NCBI RefSeq assembly: GCF_013204845.1
Contig: NZ_JABMKY010000001.1
Span: 1 to 64,000 of the forward strand
Length of the DNA: 64,000 nucleotides
DNA from: Paenibacillus qinlingensis
GTDB lineage: Bacteria; Bacillota; Bacilli; Paenibacillales; NBRC-103111
Direction of reading: 5' to 3'
Part shown: positions 7,432-15,078 of the stretch, in pieces
Layout: each line of letters starts with the position of its first letter
Position numbering within the stretch: position 1 is the stretch's first letter
Notes under the pieces: generated by a model
What the model saw: the letters and a program-made list of their open reading frames with translations, nothing else
What the model was told of the DNA's origin: nothing
Database searches by the model: none
Made by a program: the position numbers and the translations under genes

Positions 7432-8250
7432 CTAAACGATGCCCACCCTCATGCGGTAAGCGAATAATATCGATCGTTGTTCACCAGCGAATACCTTCTC
7501 CACAAACTGGCGAAACGCTGCTGCCTCTGCTTCAAGCTCTTTGGCTCCTAACTTTATCGCGGATTGTATACTGCCTTGACTTAAAGCGAGATTGGCATAG
7601 CGAGTTGCATCGCAAGATTCCCAATTATGAAACACAATTTCTCTTGCATAACGGAATAAACCTGATGATTGGATTTGCTTCAAATGCTCGTCCTTGTTCC
7701 ATCTGTGCGCTTGCTCATGCTTCGGTGCCAGCTGGACAGCCAACTGATCACCTAGGGTTGTAAGCTTCACATATTGCTGCTCGATTTCCCAGTCAATGAC
7801 AGGCGGCCAATCGCAATCATACGCGGCGAAGACACCGCCTGGGCGAAGGATCCGCGCGAATTCAGGCAAAGTACTTTGCGGCTCCATCCAGTGAAACGAT
7901 TGTGAACACGTTACAATGTCCGCAAAATCGGAAGGCAGTCCCAGCTCATGCGACAGTCCATTGACGAATTGAATAGCCTCTGGCTTGTTCATACGCTCCC
8001 ATTTGGCTAGCGCTACTGCGCGCATGTCATCACTCGGCTCAACGCCAATGATACGCGCTGCGTCATTCAACCATAGAAACGAAGATAACCCCGTACCACA
8101 GCCTACATCTACAACGGTTGCGGGTTTACTACCCAGATAAGATGTCAAAATCTTAATCAATTCCTGCGGCGCAGTTGGGCGGCTTTCATCATACAGCGCA
8201 CCGAACCCGGTAAATCGCTGTACATTACTCGTACGAATATGTTCAATCAT
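7432..8250 (-). CDS. Class I SAM-dependent methyltransferase
   Basis: The SAM loop TVVDVGCGTGLSSFLWL (about residue 45) and the downstream VEPSDDMRAVA, IVTCSQSFHWM and ILRPGGVFAAYDCDW motifs define a UbiE/Methyltransf_11-type enzyme acting on an unknown small molecule. The ATG at 8250 is preferred because GAGGAGGG precedes it. The MFS transporter gene follows closely, so a methylated product may be exported, but this is only a guess. It is intact, unlike the methyltransferase at 1484-2297. Confidence 0.85.
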   Translation of the reverse strand: MIEHIRTSNVQRFTGFGALYDESRPTAPQELIKILTSYLGSKPATVVDVGCGTGLSSFLWLNDAARIIGVEPSDDMRAVALAKWERMNKPEAIQFVNGLSHELGLPSDFADIVTCSQSFHWMEPQSTLPEFARILRPGGVFAAYDCDWPPVIDWEIEQQYVKLTTLGDQLAVQLAPKHEQAHRWNKDEHLKQIQSSGLFRYAREIVFHNWESCDATRYANLALSQGSIQSAIKLGAKELEAEAAAFRQFVEKVFAGEQRSILFAYRMRVGIV

Positions 8251-8277
8251 AGATACCCTCCTCTGAGTGCTCACAAA

Positions 8278-8302
8278 AAAAGCTCAACCATAGGATGAGC
8301 TT
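8278..8302 (-). terminator. Terminator after the DUF3990 gene pair
   Basis: AAGCTCA pairs with TGAGCTT around a short loop, followed on the minus strand by TTTTTTTGTG. It closes the two-gene unit at 8316-9195. Confidence 0.8.
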
Positions 8303-8315
8303 CAACTCTACTTAT

Positions 8316-8612
8316 TTAACGTACATGAACGTGCAATCGTCCCTCTAAGTGAAGTATGCCTTTATCTTGGACGGCTTCCTTCGCGAGGACATTGATTCGT
8401 TTCAACCACTCTTCTGGCTTGTAATGGTTGGTTATCGCTTGGACTAATCGCTCTGCATGATCATAACAGGTGTCATAGCCACCTAATTTACGAATGACCT
8501 CGACATACTCAACAACAAGCTTTCGAGCACCTTGCGTGGTGTAACCGAAATTCTGAACAAGAGCATCAACGATTCCGCGTTCATACAGATTCAGCCGAAC
8601 TTGTGTTTTCAT
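8316..8612 (-). CDS. Small helical protein, candidate antitoxin or partner of the DUF3990 protein
   Basis: The 98-residue product starts MKTQVRLNLYERGIVDALVQ and is predicted mainly helical, charged and soluble, with no family I recognise. Its start lies 32 bp inside the 3' end of the DUF3990 gene, preceded by GGAGGCAGGTGG, so the two are translationally coupled. In many Firmicutes DUF3990 proteins are paired with short DUF3791-type genes. This protein does not resemble DUF3791, so a different partner type is possible. The antitoxin role is inference from size and coupling. Confidence 0.6.
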   Translation of the reverse strand: MKTQVRLNLYERGIVDALVQNFGYTTQGARKLVVEYVEVIRKLGGYDTCYDHAERLVQAITNHYKPEEWLKRINVLAKEAVQDKGILHLEGRLHVHVR

Positions 8613-9195
8613 AGTAGATCCACCTGCCTCCCGTAAAAATGTTATAACCAACAAACCGAAGGGATGCTTCCCACTTCTCTGAGGAAAATACCACTTGATT
8701 GCCAAGACGTAACGCATCCAATTTCCGACCGCGTGTGGTGCGTAAAATTTGATCATAAAACCAATGTACATCCTTATTTAATTGTACTGCTTCTTCAATA
8801 ATTCGTCCAGTATCACCATCTGCCATTGGGCCTATAATGATATCTGGATGCTTATGGCAAGGGTCCGATTCTCCCTTATTCATAACACGCCGATGCGACA
8901 TCACAAATTCAGCCCAAGGTAAGGAATCACTTAGAAAGATAAGAGGCTCCATCTTAGCCGGAATGGAGATCAGTTCAATTTCAAGCACACAGGCAAGCTC
9001 ATGCCCCATAATCGATCGTGCTGCTGCCTTACGTGCCCAGTTTCGCGCCTGCGCTGCTGAGATGGTTGTATAAAATCCTTCGCCGAAATCACGGCCAGGT
9101 CGCCAATACTTGCTATCCAATAATTTCGCTTGGAAAAGGTTGACAAGATTATCTGTTGTTCCATGATATAAACGTTGTGGTGTTATTATATCCAT
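8581..9195 (-). CDS. DUF3990-family ADP-ribosyltransferase-like protein, putative toxin
   Basis: The 204-residue protein begins LYHGTTDNL and continues DFGEGFYTT...QARNWARKAA. This H-G-T plus FGxGFYxT pattern is the conserved N-terminal NAD-site signature of DUF3990, which has an ADP-ribosyltransferase-like fold. PDIIIGPMADGDTG, ALRLGNQVVF and a late candidate acidic residue complete the domain. It may modify a host molecule and be neutralised by the overlapping downstream protein. No Shine-Dalgarno stronger than AAAGG is obvious. It begins about 40 bp after the aldo/keto reductase gene, so it may share that transcript. Confidence 0.75.
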   Translation of the reverse strand: MDIITPQRLYHGTTDNLVNLFQAKLLDSKYWRPGRDFGEGFYTTISAAQARNWARKAAARSIMGHELACVLEIELISIPAKMEPLIFLSDSLPWAEFVMSHRRVMNKGESDPCHKHPDIIIGPMADGDTGRIIEEAVQLNKDVHWFYDQILRTTRGRKLDALRLGNQVVFSSEKWEASLRFVGYNIFTGGRWIYYENTSSAESV

Positions 9196-9233
9196 TTCGC
9201 TTTGCTCTGAAACCCCTTTCCCTTCTAAATAGG

Positions 9234-10217
9234 CTAGTAAGCACCACGAATATGATCGTGAACGTCAGTCGCATAGAAGCTCTTCAGACGCACTTGCTCT
9301 TCTGGTGTAAATTCTGGAACATCAAGGGCAGCTAGATTATCTTCAATCTGCTTGACGTTCTTGAAGCCAGGGATAATACAAGTAATGTGCGGATTCTCCA
9401 GAATCCATCGCATTGCAGCACGCGCCATATTGCCACGACCTTCGCCAATCCAAGCCAACTCCTGTGCGAGTTCTACGCCTTTCGCAAACGGCAGTCCAGC
9501 AAACGTCTCACCCACGTTAAATTGATCGCCATTCGCATTGAAATTCCGGTGATCATCCGCTGCAAATGTGCTGGATGTCGTGAATTTCCCTGTTAGTAAG
9601 CCGCTGGCCAACGGAAGCCGAACCAGGATGCCTACCCCTGCAGCATTCGCTTGCGGGAATAGAATGTCAGCAGGCTTTTGACGGAACAAGTTAAAAATCA
9701 CTTGCAGCGCTTTGACACCTGGAACAGTGAGACAGAACAAACCTTCCTCCACCGTTTCAACGCTCACGCCATAGTGGCGAATTTTACCTTCAGCTTTCAA
9801 TTTCTCAAGCACTTCGAAGACGGATCCATCCTTTAAGATCGCAAGCGGTGGACAGTGAATTTGATAAAGGTCAATGCGCTCACGATTTAAGCGTTTCAAG
9901 CTGTTTTCTGCAAATTGGCGAACTGCTTGCTCCGAGTAAGTCGCAAGATCATGAATATCACCCGAACGGCAAAACTTCGTGGCAATGTGTATCTCATCTT
10001 CTTTGCCTTTCGTCGCTTTCGCAAGGAGCTCTTCTGCATGACCTGAGCCATACACATCCGCTGTATCAAAAAAGTTCACACCTGCCTCCATGGCACGGTG
10101 TAAACCTCGAATAGATTCATCATCATTCGCCTCACCCCAGCCTCCACCAATAGCCCAAGTACCGAAGCTAACCTCACTAATTCGAAGCTCTGTATCACCA
10201 AGTTGACGGTATTTCAT
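9234..10217 (-). CDS. Aldo/keto reductase
   Basis: The protein opens MKYRQLGDTELRISEVSFGTW and carries the AKR catalytic set: Asp and Tyr in FFDTADVYG, Lys in IATKFCR and His in YQIHCPP. The C-terminal segment CIIPGFKNVKQIEDN is the NADPH-binding part. It reduces aldehydes or ketones; the substrate is unknown. The start at 10217 is favoured by AGAAGGAGTTGGAAGG just upstream. Divergence from the YghZ-like enzyme at 57138 makes a different role likely. Confidence 0.9.
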   Translation of the reverse strand: MKYRQLGDTELRISEVSFGTWAIGGGWGEANDDESIRGLHRAMEAGVNFFDTADVYGSGHAEELLAKATKGKEDEIHIATKFCRSGDIHDLATYSEQAVRQFAENSLKRLNRERIDLYQIHCPPLAILKDGSVFEVLEKLKAEGKIRHYGVSVETVEEGLFCLTVPGVKALQVIFNLFRQKPADILFPQANAAGVGILVRLPLASGLLTGKFTTSSTFAADDHRNFNANGDQFNVGETFAGLPFAKGVELAQELAWIGEGRGNMARAAMRWILENPHITCIIPGFKNVKQIEDNLAALDVPEFTPEEQVRLKSFYATDVHDHIRGAY

Positions 10218-10305
10218 CCTTCCAACTCCTTCTATGTAGATGTCATGAACCATTTCATCTATCACCATTTCGCCATAGGATAAGAGGAAACCTCCCTATT
10301 TATGC

Positions 10306-10336
10306 AAAAAAAAGGAGTCCGCTTAGAACGGCCCCC
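10306..10336 (-). terminator. Terminator of the GIY-YIG/DUF6530 operon
   Basis: GGGGCCG and CGGACTCC form a GC-rich stem with one mismatch, followed on the minus strand by eight T residues. Confidence 0.7.
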
Positions 10337-10362
10337 TGGTTAGATGGTGAAAAAACGAATGA

Positions 10363-10746
10363 CTAACGTTTGCGTTTATTGTAACCCTTCTCTTCATACG
10401 GCTCCAGATTTTCGAGCCATAATTCAAGCAATGCATCAACTTCAGCTCGATAACTTTTCAACTCCGCGGCATCCAAGATGATTTCATCCCGAGGCTCGAT
10501 GCGATCCAGAACCTCAAACACGAACGATTGGCCACCGAACGTCGCCCAGTCCTTCTGAAGCTCATTGAATGTATTGGTATTCATCTGCTTGCAAAATTCA
10601 AGCCGGTTCTTCATGCCGTCGAGATCCATACTGCCGTTTACAAGTATTTTATCGTTCTGGGTATTGCGAATTTGATAAACACCCATGGCACGAAACGTTT
10701 GTTTATAGTTGGTCGCAAGCTCCTTCTTTTTCTGTTTGTCTAACAT
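10363..10746 (-). CDS. GIY-YIG-like nuclease domain protein
   Basis: The 127-residue protein contains MGVYQIRNTQNDKILVNGS, which aligns with the GIY...YIG signature as GVY...LVN. The downstream Arg (MKNRLEF), the DWATFG strand and the FEVLDRI acidic residue also fit. The second motif is clearly degenerate (LVN rather than YIG), so catalysis is uncertain, although this small bacterial subgroup often varies there. It starts 5 bp after the DUF6530 stop, so the two genes form one operon. DNA cleavage or repair is the default guess; nothing in the context shows a target. Confidence 0.7.
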   Translation of the reverse strand: MLDKQKKKELATNYKQTFRAMGVYQIRNTQNDKILVNGSMDLDGMKNRLEFCKQMNTNTFNELQKDWATFGGQSFVFEVLDRIEPRDEIILDAAELKSYRAEVDALLELWLENLEPYEEKGYNKRKR

Positions 10747-10751
10747 GTTGA

Positions 10752-11234
10752 TTAATACCCCATTTCTTTTAAAATCCTGGAAAGCGTACTTAAACGTTCT
10801 CCAATCAACTCCCCGTCATCACTCAACGCTTGACTGAAAAGCTTGATATCTTCATTGATTTTCTCATTATCTGTACATACGCCTACCGTCATCGCATCGC
10901 CTTGCAGGCCGATTCTGTCGATAACAGGATTCTCCGCGTCATACCCGTTCTCATACCGATATGCGTCCTCTTGGAAATGAAGCTTCGTACGACAGACGAG
11001 GATAGCTAGATCTAACACACGGTGCAAAGGCAACTCTTCCGATTGGCGTGACCATTTCTCGCCTGTGTAGCGCCATACTTTAGCCGAAATATCAACCTTT
11101 CCTCTGTCATTCCACTGAGCTAGACCTAAGGAAAGACCTTGTGTATCCGTGTTTTGCGTGTATCTACCGTCAATATTGGCATAGTTCTCAGCTACGATAA
11201 CAGGTTTATGTTTAAGTGTTGTTGGGATTTTCAT
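10752..11234 (-). CDS. DUF6530-family protein of unknown function
   Basis: The 160-residue protein starts MKIPTTLKHKPVIVAENY and has GLSLGLAQWNDRG near residue 35, which I recognise as the DUF6530 pattern. It is soluble, with no signal peptide. A TGGAGGAAT ribosome binding site precedes the ATG. The GIY-YIG gene follows immediately, suggesting joint function, but I know no described role for the pair. Upstream is an AT-rich stretch with overlapping ACTAATTTACTAA repeats that may hold the promoter. Confidence 0.75.
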   Translation of the reverse strand: MKIPTTLKHKPVIVAENYANIDGRYTQNTDTQGLSLGLAQWNDRGKVDISAKVWRYTGEKWSRQSEELPLHRVLDLAILVCRTKLHFQEDAYRYENGYDAENPVIDRIGLQGDAMTVGVCTDNEKINEDIKLFSQALSDDGELIGERLSTLSRILKEMGY

Positions 11235-11389
11235 TGAGATTCCTCCAAGTTTGAAATCATGTTTTATCTTAGTAATTTACTAATTTACTAAATATAAAAC
11301 CGTTGATTGAAGTATACCTCAGCTTCTTTTTCAAGTCAATGGATGCCTGTATGTTGCGGTATGACAGATACTAGGAAATCTTCGCCGAA

Positions 11390-11430
11390 AAAAACACAGG
11401 ACCACCCCAACAGGGAAGCACTGTGTTTTT
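11390..11430 (-). terminator. Terminator of the MerR gene
   Basis: AAAAACACAG (11390-11399) pairs with CTGTGTTTTT (11421-11430). It lies directly beyond the merR-type stop at 11436. Confidence 0.8.
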
Positions 11431-11435
11431 CCTTC

Positions 11436-11864
11436 TTATCCGCTATGCCCTACCCGCGGTACCCGTTTCGTTGGCTCAGCAAGCACGCATGCCTCTGGAA
11501 GCATGCTGCCGGATGTCATTTTCGAATCAATCACATCTATGATCATTTGTAAGGAATTAATCTGATGTTGAATATTCTCCTTATGTTGCTGCAGCTTGAC
11601 TTGTAGATCTGGATGCTCTGTCAAATCGGACTCATAGGTTAGACCTAGAAACGGCTTCATCTCGTCCAAAGACATACCTGTCTTCTTCAGACAAGTGATG
11701 AGTTTCATTACAGTGAGATCTTCTGGATGATAAATACGATGACGGTTCTTCTTCCGATCCGCCTGAGGCAACAGCCCAATTTTTTCATAGTATCGAATCG
11801 TATCTTCGGATAAATCGGATTGCACCGCTGCTTCTTTAATTGAAAATCCTACCGACTCACGCAT
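11436..11864 (-). CDS. MerR-family regulator
   Basis: Residues 7-75 form the winged helix: FSIKEAAVQSDLSEDTIRYY, EKIGLLPQADRKKNRHRIY and MKLITCLKKTGMSLDEMK. A coiled coil (about 85-118) for dimerisation follows, then a short effector tail with a single Cys in MLPEACVL. It is the AdhR/YhdM-like type often linked to aldehyde or redox stress. It is divergent from the SDR gene at 12033, and both promoters have the MerR-type 19-bp spacer, so it likely controls itself and the SDR. Confidence 0.9.
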   Translation of the reverse strand: MRESVGFSIKEAAVQSDLSEDTIRYYEKIGLLPQADRKKNRHRIYHPEDLTVMKLITCLKKTGMSLDEMKPFLGLTYESDLTEHPDLQVKLQQHKENIQHQINSLQMIIDVIDSKMTSGSMLPEACVLAEPTKRVPRVGHSG

Positions 11865-11896
11865 TTACTCCAGCTCCCTTTATGTACATTGAATTC

Positions 11897-11927
11897 ATTA
11901 TAAAACTTGGAGTTGACTCGAAGTCAA
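11897..11927 (-). promoter_or_regulatory. MerR-type promoter/operator for the regulator gene
   Basis: On the minus strand TTGACT (11927-11922) and TATAAT (11902-11897) are separated by 19 bp, and the spacer is filled by the dyad ACTTCGAGTCAACTCCAAGT. The overlong spacer is the hallmark of MerR-activated promoters. Confidence 0.85.
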
Positions 11928-11955
11928 TCCTAAATAATTTTATTTTCATCTAGTG

Positions 11956-11986
11956 TTGACTTGAAGTCGACTCCAAGTTGTATAGT
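11956..11986 (+). promoter_or_regulatory. MerR-type promoter/operator for the SDR gene
   Basis: TTGACT (11956-11961) and TATAGT (11981-11986) are 19 bp apart and enclose the dyad ACTTGAAGTCGACTCCAAGT (11959-11978), nearly the same site as in the divergent promoter. Confidence 0.9.
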
Positions 11987-12032
11987 CAAATCCATACACA
12001 AATGCATGCTCTGAAAATGGAGGAAAATAAAC

Positions 12033-12881
12033 ATGAATAAGAATCTTTCAGGTAAAATCGTCCTACTTACAGGCGCCAGCAGCGGGATCGGATTGGCTTT
12101 GACTCACCAGTTGCTGCAAGAAGGCGCGCAGATCATTGCATTAATTCGCACAGGATACCCGAAAAACGATACAGCAATTCAATCAGCGATAGGAACGCGA
12201 CAATTGCGTGTCTACCAAGCGGATTTGAGTGATTTTACAAGCTTAAGGGAGGCACTAGAACAAATTAAAAACAATGAGCAGATGATTGATCTCCTTTTCA
12301 ACAATGCAGGTGGCAGCTTCCCCGAGCTCGTTTTTTCAAAGCAAGGTCGAGAACTGCATTACGAACTACAAACCGTCGTCCCCTATATCATCACGATGGA
12401 GTTAAAGACGCTTTTGATGAAGGGTTCGCTGAAAAGGGTCGTGCATACCTCTACTAACGCGTTCAACACGATGAAACGATTTGACCCAGAAACATTGGAT
12501 CACCCCGCGCAATTTAAAATGCTATTCGGCCCCTACGCGGCGTCTAAGCTCGCGCTATCCTTATGGACGCAAGAACTCGCTCCCCATCTCGCCCTAGAAG
12601 GGATTACGATGATCACGGTCGACCCAGGCGGCAACAATACGATGCGCAAAGGCAAACAATCAGGCATTCCCTTCTATCTCAAGCCGATCATTCATTTATT
12701 TTTTCCACATCCTAGTAAAGGGGCTTCACTTCTCTATCAAGGTGCCCTAGCTGACCATATTCCTGGTGCTTATCTGACGAAAAACAAGCGGGCTGAGCTG
12801 AAATTCGTCCAGCATGCGCCACGGGTGCTTGAGAAAGTTCGTGCTATTTATGAGTATATGTATACGGAAGTTGGGAAATAA
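12033..12881 (+). CDS. Short-chain dehydrogenase/reductase under MerR control
   Basis: The Rossmann motif TGASSGIGLALTHQL is at residues 14-28, NNAGG near residue 90, and the catalytic Ser...Tyr-x-x-x-Lys appears as HTSTNAF and YAASK (GPYAASKLALSLW). At 282 residues it is slightly long; the extra C-terminal part resembles retinol dehydrogenase-like SDRs. It probably uses NADP(H) on an aldehyde, ketone or alcohol. GGAGGAAA precedes the ATG. Regulation by the divergent MerR protein suggests detoxification of the signal molecule. Confidence 0.9.
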   Translation: MNKNLSGKIVLLTGASSGIGLALTHQLLQEGAQIIALIRTGYPKNDTAIQSAIGTRQLRVYQADLSDFTSLREALEQIKNNEQMIDLLFNNAGGSFPELVFSKQGRELHYELQTVVPYIITMELKTLLMKGSLKRVVHTSTNAFNTMKRFDPETLDHPAQFKMLFGPYAASKLALSLWTQELAPHLALEGITMITVDPGGNNTMRKGKQSGIPFYLKPIIHLFFPHPSKGASLLYQGALADHIPGAYLTKNKRAELKFVQHAPRVLEKVRAIYEYMYTEVGK

Positions 12882-12912
12882 TGAATAGACGCGAACGGCG
12901 TTGTCTATACAG

Positions 12913-12959
12913 AAAAACTCCTGCAATCGTGCTTTACTAGCACTTTTGCAGGAGTTTTT
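12913..12959. terminator. Bidirectional terminator
   Basis: AAAAACTCCTGCA pairs with TGCAGGAGTTTTT around an inner GTGCTTTACTAGCAC-type loop. It serves the SDR gene and the convergent GNAT gene. Confidence 0.9.
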
Positions 12960-12968
12960 CCTACTTAC

Positions 12969-13424
12969 CTATAAGTCCTGACTTAGGCGAATCATATCGC
13001 GGCACTGAATGCCATTTTCGAAAATAGGTTCCTTATAATGCCTAGTAAAGAAATCGAGATCCACACCGTAAATACGAAATCCGCACTTCTGATAGAGACT
13101 CAACTGCTGAACACCAGAATTTCCTGTACCAACCTCAATTGTCTGATAGTTTAGCGTTCTTGCCGTTTCCACTGCGTGTTTCACTAATTCCTTCCCATAG
13201 CCACGGCCTTGTTTCTTCGTAATCACCGCGATATTCACCAGCTCAATCGTCTTCGGTCTCGTAGGGAGCAGCAAATAAGCACCGATAACTTCATGGTTTT
13301 CTTCCAAAACGAAACATTTACTTTGGTACACATACGACTCGACCATCGCAAGCTCGGGGTCAGCTAATAGAAATAAGTGAATCGGATATTCTTCCGTTAC
13401 TTGTAATTCTCGAATATGCAACAT
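12969..13424 (-). CDS. GNAT-family N-acetyltransferase
   Basis: Motif A of the GNAT fold is present as NIAVITKKQGRGYGKELVKH (the Q/R-x-x-G-x-G/A acetyl-CoA loop), preceded by the VIGAYLLLP strand and followed by IEVGTGNSGVQQLSLYQKCG and FRIYGV. It acetylates an unknown amine. The ATG at 13424 is chosen because GGAGG lies 8 bases upstream. The kinase-like gene starts just upstream on the same strand, so both may share a message. Confidence 0.85.
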   Translation of the reverse strand: MLHIRELQVTEEYPIHLFLLADPELAMVESYVYQSKCFVLEENHEVIGAYLLLPTRPKTIELVNIAVITKKQGRGYGKELVKHAVETARTLNYQTIEVGTGNSGVQQLSLYQKCGFRIYGVDLDFFTRHYKEPIFENGIQCRDMIRLSQDL

Positions 13425-13455
13425 GCTGTATGCCTCCATCCAACTGTGATGGGTT

Positions 13456-14013
13456 TCAGAAGTGAAACTTTGTTTTAATCATGGCTGCGACATCCTCTGG
13501 ACTTACCCCTGCGTTGTTGATACGCATGTAATTTTCTCTAGTGATTTCACCATCTAGTGAGTTTAAACGGTTCTTTTCCATGCTTTCTAGTAAATTCTGT
13601 TCCGATTGTTCAACATTTCGTTTGGTAGGCTTATGCGCGAGTCGATGAGGGGTTTTATTCCGTTCCACTCTCTCTTCCATAGGTGCTTCAAGTTCAACGA
13701 AATAGATCTCGCCACCATTGGATTCGAAAATAGCGCAAACTTTCTGCACGAAGTCCCAATCGGCTTGCACATCGAAAGCCCATACGTACGTGAAAATCAA
13801 TCCGTACAGCTCGCTTTTCGCCACAGCCTCAAAAATCTCACAACGAAATAAATCAACTAACCGCCACGTTTCTTGAGAAAACCCGAAATAGGGATGAAGG
13901 AGATCAATCGTCATATGATTGTGAAAGAGCTTCAACGCGGTTGTTTGTTCAAGTGCGTGGCCCACTGTCATTTTACCAACAGCTTGCGGACCAAAAATGA
14001 GCACAAATTTCAT
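13456..14013 (-). CDS. P-loop kinase-like protein
   Basis: The N terminus MKFVLIFGPQAVGKMTVGHAL carries a Walker A variant (GPQAVGKMT), as in shikimate kinase-like or AAA_33-type small nucleotide-binding proteins. A nearby HNHMTIDLL, an acidic YFVELEAPMEERVERNKTP (LID-like arginines) and a long C-terminal helix fit a small-molecule kinase. No substrate can be named. GAGGTGCTGCT precedes the ATG. It is 32 bp upstream of the GNAT gene, so antibiotic- or metabolite-modifying pairing is possible but unproven. Confidence 0.7.
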   Translation of the reverse strand: MKFVLIFGPQAVGKMTVGHALEQTTALKLFHNHMTIDLLHPYFGFSQETWRLVDLFRCEIFEAVAKSELYGLIFTYVWAFDVQADWDFVQKVCAIFESNGGEIYFVELEAPMEERVERNKTPHRLAHKPTKRNVEQSEQNLLESMEKNRLNSLDGEITRENYMRINNAGVSPEDVAAMIKTKFHF

Positions 14014-14264
14014 AGCAGCACCTCACTATTGTTCATCCCTACTTCTATTTTATCATGCCTAATGGCGCTTTATTTGTATAAAATAAGTAAACTCAATCTT
14101 TCCTAGTTATGCTTACTACTCCTGGTTACTAATAGTCCGACTTTGCCGAACTAATCTCACTGTCCGTGTCAATATGACATAGTTAGTCCGAAAAACAAAC
14201 TAATGCAACCCTCCAGCGAAACAGTGAAGTGAACTACAGTGAAGTGCCTCATAAGATTCGGTAT

Positions 14265-14291
14265 AAAAAAACGGCCACCCAAGGGCAGCCG
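14265..14291 (-). terminator. Terminator after the DUF1871 unit
   Basis: CGGCTGCCC pairs with GGGTGGCCG with a tiny loop, followed on the minus strand by TTTTTTT. The adjoining intergenic stretch also repeats ACAGTGAAGTG twice, with no obvious function. Confidence 0.8.
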
Positions 14292-14295
14292 CAAC

Positions 14296-14577
14296 TTAAT
14301 TATACGTAATTTTGAGGCCTAATTCTGCAGCACGCACCAGAGCTGCGTCAGAGAATTTCGGCTTTTTGTATTTGGCTTCGAACTCTTCCTTCGTCAGTGG
14401 TGTCCAATTGAAATCACGATTCTGGTACACCCACGTTTTCGTACCCCAATCCACATGAATAGTACGACTCGCTACCTTTTTCACAACACCAATTTCAAGA
14501 ATAACACCTGTTTTACCAAAAAACTTTGCACAGTACTTCCCAACCATTTCACTCACTTGAAACATCCTCATTTCCAT
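14296..14577 (-). CDS. Small conserved-looking protein of unknown function
   Basis: The product of up to 93 residues has no family I recognise. It contains a beta-rich core (FGKTGVILEIGVVKKVASRT, IHVDWGTKTWVYQNRDFNW), which could be a small SH3-like or KOW-like barrel, and a C-terminal helix (SDAALVRAAELGLKI). It overlaps the end of the DUF1871 gene by 29 bp, so it is translationally coupled; ATG at 14577 or 14565 is possible. Its terminator follows at once. Confidence 0.55.
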   Translation of the reverse strand: MEMRMFQVSEMVGKYCAKFFGKTGVILEIGVVKKVASRTIHVDWGTKTWVYQNRDFNWTPLTKEEFEAKYKKPKFSDAALVRAAELGLKITYN

Positions 14578-14947
14578 TAGTCAAATCACGTAGTATGCCA
14601 ATAGCGATTACAAACGTATCCTCATTGGATTGAAATTCGTCCAGAAAGGATTTCCTGAAAATACGTTGGATCTCTTGCCCCAAATCGGCAACACTTATCT
14701 CTTCCATATGCTTAATTATATAAATGGTAATGCTGCGAGCTTCACCATCGTATTCATCTTCTTGATTTCCATCCTCTAACAATTGAATCGGATCCCACTG
14801 ATCTAAATGATATTTCACAACGCCAATGATCGGCGAAGGGTCAAATGGTAAGGATGCTAAATACTTATTCTCTTTCCTAATTTCATTCTTTATACTCCAA
14901 AGCATATAATTTATCTTGGTCTCCTGCGATACCGCACGAAATTTCAC
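14549..14947 (-). CDS. DUF1871-family protein (YugE-like)
   Basis: The 132-residue acidic protein contains HLDQWDPIQLL followed by DEYDGEARSITIYI, the signature I associate with DUF1871 (B. subtilis YugE). The fold is a small helical bundle; function is unknown. GTG at 14947 is the start, with AAAGGAGG about 9 bases upstream. It overlaps the small gene downstream. Confidence 0.75.
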   Translation of the reverse strand: MKFRAVSQETKINYMLWSIKNEIRKENKYLASLPFDPSPIIGVVKYHLDQWDPIQLLEDGNQEDEYDGEARSITIYIIKHMEEISVADLGQEIQRIFRKSFLDEFQSNEDTFVIAIGILRDLTNGNEDVSSE

Positions 14948-14961
14948 AGAGATTGCCTCCT

Positions 14962-15078
14962 TTATTGGACACCAGCTTCATCTGCCGATTCCATCTTAAT
15001 CAGAGCAATTCGCTGCAGTGTCGCACCTAGCAGTTTATCACGTATGCAGTTAGATGCCAACTTTTTATGATTAATCAC
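14962..15078 (-). CDS. Possible 38-residue ORF upstream of the DUF1871 gene
   Basis: A short frame reads from GTG at 15078 to TAA at 14962 and encodes a basic, helical peptide with LLGATLQRIALIKME in the middle. It overlaps the HIT gene end by 8 bp. There is no clear ribosome binding site and I recognise no family. It could be a real small protein, a remnant of a longer gene, or chance. Confidence 0.25.
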   Translation of the reverse strand: MINHKKLASNCIRDKLLGATLQRIALIKMESADEAGVQ

